From positions 238,068,422 to 238,132,421 of the forward strand of contig NC_081406.1 of assembly GCF_030272615.1 (NCBI RefSeq): DNA of 64,000 bases. The letters run 5' to 3'. Shown piece by piece: positions 11,101 through 21,525 of this stretch. Position numbers and translations under genes: made by a program. The first letter of the stretch is position 1; each line of letters begins with the position of its first letter. Origin of the DNA: Cryptomeria japonica (taxonomy: Eukaryota > Streptophyta > Pinopsida > Cupressales > Cupressaceae). The notes beneath the pieces were generated by a model. It saw only the letters and a list, made by a program, of their open reading frames with translations, was not told the origin of the DNA and searched no databases.

Positions 11101-12555
11101 ATTTCATTTTCACCCAATAAAATCCCCCTATTGCAGGATAACCTGGAAATCTTGTTGGCCGCCCTATGCTTAAGAGTAGTCATGTGAAAAAATTGGGTGT
11201 TTTTATCACCTTCCTTCAAATACAAATCTCTTGATCTTTGTCTCCAAAAAGTTTCTTCATTAGAGATAATTTCATGGTATTTGGACAACAACCCATTTTC
11301 ATCATTTCTCAAATCCTCAAAAAGCCCTTCCTCTTGGATTTTATCTTGAACTTCTTTAATATCTGTCTTAATTTGAGCTTTACTTTTAAAGATATCTCCA
11401 AAAGTCTCTTTGTTCTAGATTTTAACTTTGGCTTTTATGATATTAAGATTTTTGGCAACTCTGAATAAGGTCATTCCCTCAACCTCTGAATTCCACCATT
11501 CAACAACACAAACTTCCAAAGACGGGTGGGACAACCAAGCTTTTTCAAATCTAAAAGGAAAATTTCACTTTGCAGAAGTTGAATTAGTAGTGAAAGAAAT
11601 AGGGTAATGATCATAACCAATCTTAATGATTGATGCCAAAGAACAATTATACTTAGAAAGCCAATCAAGAGAAATCGGGGATCTATCCAACCTAACTTGA
11701 ATAAGATCAGAACCAGTTCATCAATTGGTCCAAGTGTAATTAATCCCTTGGAGATCCACATCCATCAAAGCTTGATCATTAATAAAATCCATAAGACGGG
11801 TGGGACAACCAAGCTTTTTCAAATCTAAAAGGAAAATTTCACTTTGCAGAAGTTGAATTAGTAGTGAAAGAAATAGGGTAATGATCATAACCAGTCTTAA
11901 TGATTGATGCCAAAGAACAATTATACTTAGAAAGCCAATCAAGAGAAATCGGGGATCTATCCAACCTAACTTGAATAAGATTAGAACCAGTTCATCAATT
12001 GGTCCAAGTGTAATTAATCCCTTGGAGATCCACATCCATCAAAGCTTGATCATTAATAAAATCCATAAGATATTATATTCCCTCCTGCTGCAAAGGGAGG
12101 CCTCCCATCTTTTCATCCTCTTTTAAAGGGGTATTGAAATCTCCCATAATCATCCAGCTTTTATCAACAAAACTTAGTCTATCTTCAGCCAAGCTCCTCC
12201 AAAATTTAGTTCTTCCATCTTTAGAATTAGGCGCATAGACATTAGTGATAACCTAGACAAAGTTATCCTTAATGTGCTCGAGCAAGACTAAGGTCCTATT
12301 GACCCCTGAAGCAATTTCCTTACCTATAATAGTATTCTGATTCCAAAAGATAGTTGTACCTCCAAAGGTACCCTCCGAACTTGTTCCAATTACCCCATTA
12401 ATTTTGAATATTATAATCCTTTCCACTTTTTCCTTACACATCTTAGTTTCCTAAATAAGGACTACATCCAGATTATGATCTCTTACAATATTATGCAACA
12501 CATCCTTCTTATGGGGGGCATTCGACCCTCTAATATTCCATGAGATTATCTTCAT
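8108..12555 (-). pseudogene. LINE ORF2: endonuclease / reverse transcriptase / RNase H, decayed
   Basis: Starts at ATG 12555 (MKIISWNIRGSN), the classic start of an endonuclease/exonuclease/phosphatase domain. MGDFNTPL and YDHYPI are later nuclease motifs. The RT region (about 10870-9655) shows LIPKISSADSLNKFRPI, LAQQDGFVPGR, DMSKAYDKV, SRGLRQGDTISPILF and a catalytic FVDD at about 10204 where plant L1 usually has FADD. STYLGLPL and GKVTLLKATL follow, then a zinc-binding RT-associated segment (about 9282-8929). The C-terminus is an RVT_3-type RNase H (FDEASKGNPG near 8590, stop at 8108). Function in life: target-primed reverse transcription. Multiple stops, frameshifts and the 274-bp duplication make it inactive. 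Confidence 0.85.
11521..12068. repeat. 274-bp tandem duplication in the LINE endonuclease region
   Basis: Copy 1 is 11521-11794 and copy 2 is 11795-12068, head to tail. By eye I find only two substitutions between them (CCAATCTT/CCAGTCTT and AAGATCAG/AAGATTAG). The period 274 is not a multiple of three, so it adds a frameshift. The near identity means it is much younger than the rest of the LINE decay. Confidence 0.9.
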
Positions 12556-12590
12556 ACTTTAACTGGGGATAAGGCTGACTCAATGGAGCT

Positions 12591-14170
12591 CTATGTTCCA
12601 TCAGCAGGGTTCTTCCAACTTTCTTGTTCCCTTTGATTCTTTAGAGAGGGTCTCCCCTGCTTTTTGCTGTGACTTCCAACATTTTTCACTTTCTTATTCT
12701 TGCTTCTGGTTGAAATACCTCCATTGGGTCCTCCATTATTTGACCTGCCTTCTTTAATACCGAAAATCCTAAGATTTCCCTCAAGAGCCATCGTTTCCAT
12801 ACTTTTAGGAGGAGTTTTGTATTGGGAGTTCAAGATCATATTTCCAGTCTGCTTAAAACTTCCATTGGTTAATAACAACAAAGGCTCAGTATCCGAAATA
12901 TTACAGTCCTACACTTCATTAAAGTCTTCCTCATTTTCTTTATTATTAGATGAAGCAGAAGCATCATCATAGGAACACTCGTCAGCTTTCCCCTGGATGA
13001 TAGGACCAACCTTCAAATCCTCTAATTCAAATTTTTGATCCTTTTCTTCTTTCCCATGCTCTTCCTCCTTGTTACTTTCTTTTGACTGTTAGAATAGGCA
13101 CAAACTGATTTTTCATTGTTATTATTCACACCCTTCTTTTCCTCGTTTTCCATCTCGGTCACTTCCTTCTTAGGGACAACCTCTGAAGGTGGATCATCAT
13201 TCTTCCCTTTCATTTTCCATTTCTGCTTCGAGTTGCTATCATTTTTACCATTCTTACCCTTTTTGAGTGGACAAGATTTCGCTGAATGACTCGACTTTTT
13301 ACAATGAAAACAAACAAACGGGAGAGATTCATATTCAATCACTTGGGCCCATTTCCCCAATTTAGACAGAATCTCAATAGTTTGAGGCATATCCGTCATT
13401 TGATTAACATTAACACAAATATGAGCAAAACCCAACCTTGATTTAGCTGCAGTCATTGGGTCGATCGAAAGAAGTTCACCAAATGATCCCACAATCCCTT
13501 TAAAGACCTCCTCATTCTAGAACTCCAATGGAAGGCCAGGGGGACACGTCCACACAAGCACCGACACAAAAAAGGAATCATCCAAAGGGAGGTTAGGAGC
13601 CCATTTCTGTAAGGCCAAGGTTGACTTGCCAAACATCCATGACCCTTCATAGAGTGCTTTATTCATATCTTCTTCATTATTAAAAGCAAACGAAAAAAAA
13701 CCCCTAGGCAAAGCTACCACATCCACTTGATCTTTGAGAATGCATTTCCTCCTTATAAAGTTCCTTACAACATCAATGTTAGGTCTAAAACCAACAAACC
13801 ATCCAACCAAGGTCATAGCTAAGGCAGACACAATGAAATCAACTAGCTTATCCGGAACAGAAATAGCCAAAACCCCTGTCCCCGGATCAGAGAGATTTTT
13901 AACTTCAGGAAGACTAGATTTTACCAGAGGCCTGACTCCAAAAAGAGCAGACCATTTCTTTTCTTTACCTCTATCATGTGGGTCCCCAGTTTTGGAATCT
14001 TTATCTTCCACCAATTTAAATGTCGCCTTGTCCCCCTCAGTACCCTAAGAAGCTTGGGGACTAGCATGATTACCAGCTCCAACCGCATAGAGACCACCAT
14101 CCCCATGATTTCCGCCATCCCCAAGATTTCCGCAATCACAAAATAAACAATTATCAAGTCGACCTGTAGT
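12591..14170 (-). pseudogene. LINE ORF1: DUF4283-like, zinc-knuckle nucleic-acid-binding protein
   Basis: Minus-strand coding runs from about 14170 to TAG at 12591-12593 in shifted pieces. The section around 13950-13520 has the DUF4283 pattern of plant LINE ORF1 (LVGWFVGFRPNIDVVRNFI, then VDVVALPRGFFSFAF and a Trp-rich end). After it come FAHICVNVN and a zinc knuckle CFHCKKSSHSAKSC (about 13313-13272), then a Lys/Ser/Asn-rich tail. ORF1 proteins bind the LINE RNA. A glycine-rich stretch (GDGGNHGDGG, near 14110) precedes the domain. No convincing ATG is seen, so the start is approximate. At least one frameshift near 13080 and a TAG near 14046 interrupt it. Confidence 0.75.
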
Positions 14171-14179
14171 GTAACATGT

Positions 14180-15109
14180 AAACTTGAGTTGGCTTGAACC
14201 GGATCATCAAAAACATATCCGGATCCACCAAATGATGTCAAAATGACTTCCATAAGATGGCCATATCACCCCATACATGAATCTCACCACCACACTCACC
14301 ATAAATATTTCAGACCAAAACTACATTGCTTATTCTAAAATACTGAAGCCAGATTACCGGTTACCGGACCACAATAACTTCTAGATATCAAAATTCGTGA
14401 TTACCGAATAGGATTTACAAGGAGAGTTTAAATCAATGACAACCCTAAACCATTAATCAAGCATAGATATCCATTAGATGAGTGTCAATTACCAACAATC
14501 TCCCCCTTTGGCATTGATGGCAACACTCATGAAAAATGACTAAGTGTTGAAACCTGTACACTAGATCAAAATTTCTAAGGCTTCCCCTTAGATCAAAAGC
14601 TCAAAAAATCTGTAGCAACCTATCAACCCAAAAACTTGCATCCTTCCATACATTTTTCACTCTACTCTACCCCTTTGACAACAATTCCAAAGATGGGGCG
14701 CTCCTTAAAACTTATATATGGAGATATCTAGATACACTATACATACTTGAAGATATCTACAAAAATGGTTTTCAAAAATCCTAGGTGAGTATCCCACCCA
14801 TTCTTCAAGTTGTCCAGAACTGTGATGAATGCACTAAAAATGTAGGCATGAACCTCCACATCCTTCAATTCAGTCGGAATAGGTTGTGCCATAGATTTTA
14901 TACAATCTACTTTATTACTCAGCATGGTGTCCATCCGGGGGGCAATCAAGTTCTGAAGTTCACCAACTCTCCTCAAAATTCTATCTTTATATGCATTAAG
15001 GCTCAAGATTTGATCATTTAGAGCCATTACTTGCCCTTCTATGTTGCTAGTTAGGGCTACATTTGTGTCAAGTGATTGTGAAAATCCCTTAACCGGTTCA
15101 CAGTGTTAT
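14180..15109 (-). mobile_element. Fragment H of an A-like pol-less element (3' LTR piece, polypurine tracts, ORF2 end)
   Basis: The upper LTR border is 14497, where the minus strand reads AATCTCC-complementary polypurine then TGTTGGTAATTGACACTC. The LTR piece runs down to about 14180, where LINE sequence takes over. Polypurine repeats are at 14498-14515 and near 14675. Coding for the ORF2 C-terminus lies at 14737-15100. The right end abuts a scrap of the Copia G LTR at about 15110, so everything upstream of this ORF2 end has been lost. Confidence 0.65.
14737..15100 (-). pseudogene. Element H ORF2, C-terminal helical segment only
   Basis: About 120 codons ending at 14737 (IFKYV, stop). The segment with SNIEGQVMALNDQIL, LIAPRMDTML and TVLDNLKNGWDTH matches the C-terminal helical region of element C (VDGQILSLENQIF, LVSPRLDSLV, SETFKTG). 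This assigns the fragment to the two-ORF family. The conserved Trp in NGWDT shows that the stop at the same place in C (TAG) arose from a Trp codon. Confidence 0.6.
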
Positions 15110-15195
15110 GCCGGTTCTCACCTCTTCAACATATTGACATCAATGACAACATACAATGTCATTATGTCCTCATACCGGTTCACATAATGCCAACA
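15110..15195 (-). repeat. Element G 3' LTR remnant
   Basis: The 86 bases up to TGCCAACA (15195) match the end of the 5' LTR of G (32583-32668), sharing CGGTTCTCACCTCTTCAACA. Below 15110 the sequence changes to ORF2 of element H. About 1.39 kb of the LTR is missing, so a deletion or ectopic recombination has joined two elements here. Confidence 0.75.
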
Positions 15196-15310
15196 ATCTC
15201 CCCCTTTGGCATTGATGGCAATATACAAAGATATCTCTCCGCTTCACATCTTCTCCCCCTATTTCTGTAGATATCTTCTCCGCTTCACATCTTCTCCCCC
15301 TTTGACAACA
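15196..15310 (-). promoter_or_regulatory. Element G polypurine tracts (three copies)
   Basis: On the minus strand, AAAGGGGGAGA lies directly next to the LTR (15196-15206). Two further GGGGGAGAAG runs lie near 15255 and 15295, inside an imperfect direct repeat of about 40 bp (TCCGCTTCACATCTTCTCC twice, near 15238 and 15279). The main tract primes plus-strand DNA synthesis; repeated copies are a Sirevirus-like trait. Confidence 0.65.
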
Positions 15311-15438
15311 ATGCCAAAGTGGAGGCACAAGCTTCTCTGTTCCATTATGCTGCCCCCCCTGAGGAGTAGCATCCTTCAACACATCAATCCAAAATAAATT
15401 TGACTATGCACTACCTGACTAATGTGGAGCATATGCTT

Positions 15439-16221
15439 TTAGTTTACCTCTTGAAGGGGAAACACCCCTAATTCACCTCTTAAGTGCATAAATGTAGTCT
15501 TTGGGAGAGGCTTGGTGAATATGTCTGCTAACTGCTCCTTACTGGAAACATGTTCCAGTGCAATCTCTTTGTTCTAAACCTTTTCCCTTAAGAAATGATA
15601 CTTAAGCTCAAAGTGCTTGGTTCTAGAATGTAAAACCGTATTGTTGGAGATATTAATTGCACTAGTATTGTCACAAAATATACTTATCAGTTTAGATACA
15701 AGAACTTTGAAGCCATTTAATGCATGCTTCATCCAAATTGTTTGAGTGCAGTTCATGAAAGCTGCCACATACTCTGCTTCTGTTGTAGACTGAGAGATAC
15801 AACTCTGCTTCTTACTCATCCATGAGACCAGTCTACCACCAAGAAAGAATTCACCACTGGTTGTGCTTTTCCGGTCATCTATATTGCCTGCCCAATCAAC
15901 ATTTGTGTATACTTTCAAGTTGAAATCCTTGCTATAAGGATACCACAATCCATAGTCAACAGTTCCCTTTAGATACCTAAGAATCTGCTTGACTGCAACC
16001 AAGTGAGATTCTCTTGGGCTTTTCTGGAATCTTGCAGTAATGCCAACTACACGTGCAATATCCGGTCTTCTATGCACTACATAATGCAACTTATCAATCA
16101 TTGATCGGTATTCCTTCTCATCAACCAATTCTGAGTCATCTTCTTTAGATAGTTTACAACCGGTCACCATCGGAGTACCAACCGGTTTTCTATCTTCCAT
16201 GCCAAAGGTCTTCAACACCTC
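15439..16221 (-). pseudogene. Element G pol, C-terminal part: Copia RNase H
   Basis: Runs on the minus strand from the F insertion site (16221) to TAA at 15439-15441. Motifs: LKTFGMEDRKPVGTPM, YRSMIDKLHYV, DWAGNIDDRKSTTSG, SQSTTEAEYVA and ADIFTKPL, the standard Copia RNase H sequence. This enzyme removes the RNA strand after reverse transcription. It continues the RT frame found at 27807. One in-frame TAG lies near 15574. In family terms the segment is close to full length. Confidence 0.9.
16217..16221. repeat. Target-site duplication of element F, left copy
   Basis: ACCTC directly before the first base of the F LTR; the identical ACCTC is at 27807-27811 directly after the other LTR. It duplicates five bases of the Copia pol gene. 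Confidence 0.95.
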
Positions 16222-19200
16222 TGTTGGGACTCATTAAAAATTGAGTCAAGTTTTGAGGCCCAATTCAAATTTTGCTTTGCATTTCCAAATAAATCAGTTT
16301 GAATGGCCTAGTTAGCAAGGGGGTAAATGAAGCCAGTTGATTTTCAAAGGGTAAGGCTCGGGATTCATGTCCCACACCTTTCATTTGGCCTATGTAATGA
16401 TGTGCAACTTTCAGAATTCAGTTTGGAGAAGTTTATCAGGTACCCATTTTGAGGGGTGAGCTGAAAGTGCATTTTAGACATAAATGCAGATTTTATTGAG
16501 TAGCCTAATTTGAACAATTATATCTTTTTCCCTGTTGATCGTCATGGATAAATTCAAAGTGGATTCAATTCTATGCATAAATGTGAGTTATTCTACAAAA
16601 TTTCAAGTCTTGATGAATGCATTTGCTTAGTTTTCAAAGCCAAATCCGTTTGCAGTTTGTGTGTTTTGGCAAGTCCCTGTTTCGACAACTAGTCAGAGCC
16701 CTGTTTTGCATAAGTGTAAAAGTCGCCTCACTAAGCGTCATGTCAGAATGTTTGTTCTAGGCTAATTTCAGTATAAATGATGAGCTACGTTTCAAATTTC
16801 AAGCCTCTATCAATCCATTTGATCGGTTTTCAAAAGGGTTCATTTCGCCATCATTTTCAGTTATCCACACTTTCAGTGTCGTATCAGTTAATGTAGCCAT
16901 TTTTGTGTGCACGTCATTTGCATCCTGTTAGTCTGGTGATCGAATTGAGAATTCAAAGATTTAATATGTACTTTAAGGTACCTATGTTCCAAATTTGAGG
17001 ACCTACGGAGTAGTTTGATATTTTTGAGAAAGGTGTCATGTGTTGCTAGGACATTGACTTCGTCAGGTCCGTAGTGTCGACAAAGCCAGTTTGTCATTTT
17101 CGCTGATTAATATCTCTTCGCTCAGGACTTGTTTCAAGAAACCGTTTGGTAGATTTCATGCTTGTATATCAGAGTACACGCCTGTTAGATGGCGAGCTCC
17201 AGAAAGGTGTTTTGACAGGTTTGAAAATTACGTCTTCGCGATTAAATGCGAAAATGTGGCGTAATTGCCTGAAGGATGTAAAATGCGGATTAATGATTCG
17301 AAAATGATGTCGATCATTTACAGAGGTATGTTTGAGGTCCATGAAGCATTCCATGGGTCAGTTGTATGAAAACAATTTTTTTTTTAGTCGGACCCACTTT
17401 GGGGCCCGACCTAGCTCGTGCCTGCGCATTAAATTTTATGGTGAAGTGTTCTTATTTCATGGTGAGGTGTATCAATATTGGCTTAGTCACAATTCGCCAG
17501 TTGGACAGTGAGAGCAGAGAGACTCCAACACTAAATGCAAATTTGAATGTGGTGAATTAGAGGTTTTTAACATCAAAGATGCTCCTGGAGGCTCATTCAA
17601 GATGAGCAACCAGATATTTTATTGTAATTCTGAATGAGAGCAATTTGGGGATCCACTGTTTTGGGTTGGAAAGGGAATATATGACAAACAAATGATAGCA
17701 GCAGGAGTGATCCCTTTCTCCATGTGGAAAACAATGGTAAAATGAATTAAAATAAAACCCAAGCCAAAGCAACCAGCAGGCTAAGGCCTAGCCAACACCC
17801 TTCTCCTCCCACATGAAGTTTGGTGGGTGTTTAAAACAGCAACAATCAAAAACCATTAAGCATTTCCTCTGGCTGTGCAAGGTCACGTGGTGGATGGTGA
17901 GGGGAGTTGAAAACAAACTATTTGTCTTGTATTCCCTCTCTCACATGGTCTATAAACCTCCAGGCAGGATCAATGGAAAATAGCCCCCTACGTGAAGAAC
18001 TCTTGGCAAATGACAAATTCCTCCCTGCCTATGGCACAATTCACCTGGAGAAGCTACATCAGCAACAACAAACTCACAATCAAATTCAATGGAAAATGCA
18101 AAATGCCAGTCACATTCCCAATAGTTCACGTGGTGAGTGAAGGGGCAGGTCATAGAAACCATTCAACAAAAATGGTAATTGCAGCAGTAATTCCCTCCCT
18201 CACGTGGCATAAAGGGGGCCATGGAAAGTGTTTCAAAATATTATGAAATCAATCCTCCTCCCTGAATGTGGAGATTGCAGAGGTAGCAGCAAACATCTTT
18301 TTCCTCATGTGCCTCCCCTCCTCTGCGTTGAACATGGAATAGAGGGAGGCTTAATAAAACTCGGTAAATGCAATTGGCTGGTATAAAGCCATAACCCTCC
18401 CTTTCTACAGTGGATGGTAGATGATAGATGGCATTGAACAGCAGCAGAAGATTGGCAAGGTAAGTGAATGCCAATAAAATTCCAAATCCTCATGTGGCAG
18501 TTTGGAGAGGTTGCAGAAGTTTAAAACCAAAATTCATGGCAAGTTTAATGCTAATGTTCCTCTTCTCCACTTTGGCATGGATCTGCTACGAATATGGAGA
18601 AGGAAATGAATTTCAAACAATAAAAGCAGCTTCTAGTTTACCTCATGCATGATTTTTGAAAGGAGAGGTTTTCATTTTTAAAAACAAATGCAATCGTAGA
18701 CTTGAAGTGGAGTGTGAGTTTGTTAGAAGGCTCTTAGAATTTTAATAAATACCAGTTTAACCCCTGCGTGGTTTGTTGGAGAGGAAGAGGCAAGGACAAA
18801 GCACAAAGCTTTCAATCAACTTAAAAAACGCCATTAAAACCCAAGAGGAAGGCTCCAAAATGCAGTCCTAGGCTTAATGTTTTAATCCCACATTGGCTGG
18901 GAAGTGGTATTTTTTAATCTTTATAAGCAAAAACACACACATCTAATATGTCTAAGCCATTAAGGCTTTTGACGGATGGTGCCTATGGGTGCCCAAGGTG
19001 GGCCCATGCATGAGCACGGATCCTGAGGCAACGGAGGAGGTGATTGAGCGGTGACCAGGCGGACCCCACGCATGCACGCTTCTTGAGGCAGACAGGCAGA
19101 ATTTTCCAGAGAAAGGCCGACTTAACTAGTGAGGAGGTTGCAGAGGATTTGAAGAAGTGCATGATTTTGCAGGTTGAAGATGTACGTGAGTTACACCCTA

Positions 19201-20685
19201 CGAAGTTGCGAAAAGGGTAAAGGTCGAGCAAGTTTGATGGAGATCAATGACTCACGCTGCTTCGCGAAAGGAAGATGCACGCTAGATAAACCCTGCAAAG
19301 TTGTGAAAGCTAGGTGGCACACAGGTGGCGGGTACAGTCAGATGTCCAGCAAGCAGGTCCCGGTGAGGTGGCGATGATGTGGATGACAAGTAAGCGGACA
19401 CGTGGCGGAGTGACGAGGTGTCATCCCAGGTAGCATCCAGTGGACCCCGTTGACCAATCAGAGGCTGCCACGTGGCAAGGCGTCAGAGCACATTCAGAGC
19501 AAAAAATTAAAATTAAAATTAGTTTATGATATAGTTCTGACTATATTGAATAAATGAAAAATTTAAATGATGGTGCACATTGGGGAATTAATTCGCCCAG
19601 GGCTCAATGTTTGGCCAAAGTATGAAGTGTTATATATTTTTGGAAAGCTCTCGGAATGAAGAATCTGATTATGAAGTTAATTTTGGTGAAGATCAGATAT
19701 TTTGGAAGCATTTTGGTCGAGATTGAAATTCAGTTAGATAGGAGACACTTGGCAATTTAGTTGCAGATTTGATTTGGTTCCCTCTCCTTATTCCTAATTC
19801 TTCTCAGTTGTAATGGTTCCAAAAATTTGGAAAATGCTCCAGATTTGATGGCTTCCACTTTCTGAATGTCATGACCCAAATTTGTAAATGCTTCGGTTTG
19901 GTTTCAAGGTATAGAGATTGCAGTGCAGTGTTGTAAATGTGGTTTTAGTTGTAGGTCTTGCTTGTGTCAGACATGAGTAAATTCCTCACAGTATTGTCTC
20001 TAGGTATGTATTTCATTATCATGAATTGAATCCTCAAGGAGGATGAGATTTGTCAATTTCAAGGAAATTGTTGTGACTGTTTATAGGTATCCTTCAAGGA
20101 AGGTTTTAAACTCTGTAGTCAATCATAAATGATGAAATATGTTTCCAGATCTAATAAATTTGTGAATGAATCAAATAGTGCATTAATATAAGGTATTGGT
20201 GCATGAATATTTTGTTTAAGGAAAATAAGCTTGCATCTATGATTCATAATTGTAGTTCTGTATGTGACTCTGTTGCCCAATGAACAAGGCACTGGTCTTT
20301 GCAAGTTTGAGGATGTTTTTAGATTAAACAAATTAAAAGATAAATCTATTTCCCTTTATGTTTAGGGGTTAATGTTCTGTCCTTCCAAAGCTCTATTTCA
20401 CCTATTATTTGTATAAGATCCAGCCCATTTGTACATGTTACCTAATTTGGTGAGCTTGTGGAATGGTTTGTCTACTCATTGTTGATGCAGTCTTATGTTT
20501 GTGATTGTTGTATTGAATGAATCAAAAGGGTGTCCCCCCCTAGGTCTAGCAGAACATGAAGTGCAAGAGGATCATTAGGATCTTATGTTATGTTGTCCAA
20601 GCCCTGAGGTATTTCATTGATTAAGATTGGCTATCTCATAGATAGATTTACAGGTGTTTTGGGTTATCACTTTTGGTGAACAACA
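16222..20685 (+). repeat. Element F 5' LTR (4.46 kb)
   Basis: Matches 23316-27806 along its whole length. It contains a TATA-like TTTATAAGC (near 18920) after a CCCACATTGG motif. Short open frames inside it (for example near 17366 and 17907) recur in the other LTR and carry no recognisable domain, so I treat the repeat as non-coding. Downstream of 19500 it turns AT-rich up to the terminal ACAACA. Confidence 0.9.
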
Positions 20686-21250
20686 AAATGGCAACTCTGC
20701 TGGGGAGTAAATGAGCTGTCAAGAGCTTCTAGTTAAGAAAGAATTAATTCATATAAGGTTGAGATTATCCCATCTGAGTCACCACAACAAAAATGGTGAC
20801 TCTGTTGGGGAAGTGTTATAATAACTCATGTTGAATCGAATCCTAGAGTTGTGCCATATCCATTTGAGGAAAGAGTCATAAAAGTATTATAAATCTGAAA
20901 GCATTTTCAGATCTGTAGTTATGTGCCTGGTAGTGTTCTGTGCCAAGTGTGGAAAACTTGTTGTCCTTTTATCTTTGTGTGAGTTCAGATCTGTTCATGT
21001 TCTACAAATGATTTTATAAATTCTCATAGCAGTGAGTGGCGACTCTGAAAGATCTCTACACCAGTGTTCATTGTGGTAAAAGTTTTAAAATATTTGGTGA
21101 ACTTGCATCAAAGATTTAGCAGCTGCTTGGGGTTTTATGATTGTAGATCCCAAAGAATCTATTGAAGATATTTTCCTTCGTGAAGGAGGTGGCAACTCTG
21201 TACGAAGATCAATGTATAATGTTAGAAGATCTCAGAGAGATCTTACCGAA
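20686..21250 (+). promoter_or_regulatory. Element F primer binding site and three similar copies
   Basis: TGGCAACTCTGCTGGGGA starts at 20689, three bases after the LTR, as expected of a tRNA primer site. Related motifs TGGTGACTCTGTTGGGGA (20794), TGGCGACTCTG (21037) and TGGCAACTCTG (21190) follow. The first two share the flanking ACAACAAAA too, so they look like a duplication of the primer region. Confidence 0.6.
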
Positions 21251-21525
21251 TATCAGAGCAACAATAGCAACAACAAATTTACTCCAGGTATTCCTCAAAG
21301 TATTAATGAGACAATTCATGTTCCTTATGAGGTGAAAAAGTCACTGTTAAAAGGAAAATAAATTTACAATTTACATACTTCATTGAAATAAGTTTTTAGT
21401 CAGAAATATGGTGAGAAGTGTGTATGATTTCGAAAATTAGTGACTGCATATGTTTTGGAATGAATTTATGACACAATAAGATGCATGGTCAAAAAATAAT
21501 GGTTCAGTGACTATTATAAAACCTG

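Larger units (their letters stand above)
6145..14170 (-). mobile_element. L1-type LINE, decayed, with three ORFs
   Basis: Read on the minus strand it has ORF1 (DUF4283-like region and one zinc knuckle), ORF2 (endonuclease, reverse transcriptase, zinc-binding RT-associated region, RNase H), then a further ORF of about 1.7 kb, then a short 3' region. No LTRs flank it. The 3' end is placed near 6145 because the minus strand there reads AATCAAAAAATA, a weak A-tail. The 5' end near 14170 is approximate: LINE-like coding stops and LTR sequence of element H begins somewhere in 14050-14260. Many stops and frameshifts show it is dead. A 274-bp tandem duplication disrupts the endonuclease. Confidence 0.8.

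Noticed and set aside
15190-15310. Short spaced repeats that could suggest a CRISPR-like array
   Set aside because: Only two or three copies of polypurine-tract repeats, with unequal spacing, in a plant retroelement.
17907-19377. Several open frames of 60-80 codons inside the F LTR, repeated near 25018-26575
   Set aside because: They recur only because the LTR is duplicated. They change frame and length between copies and carry no domain.
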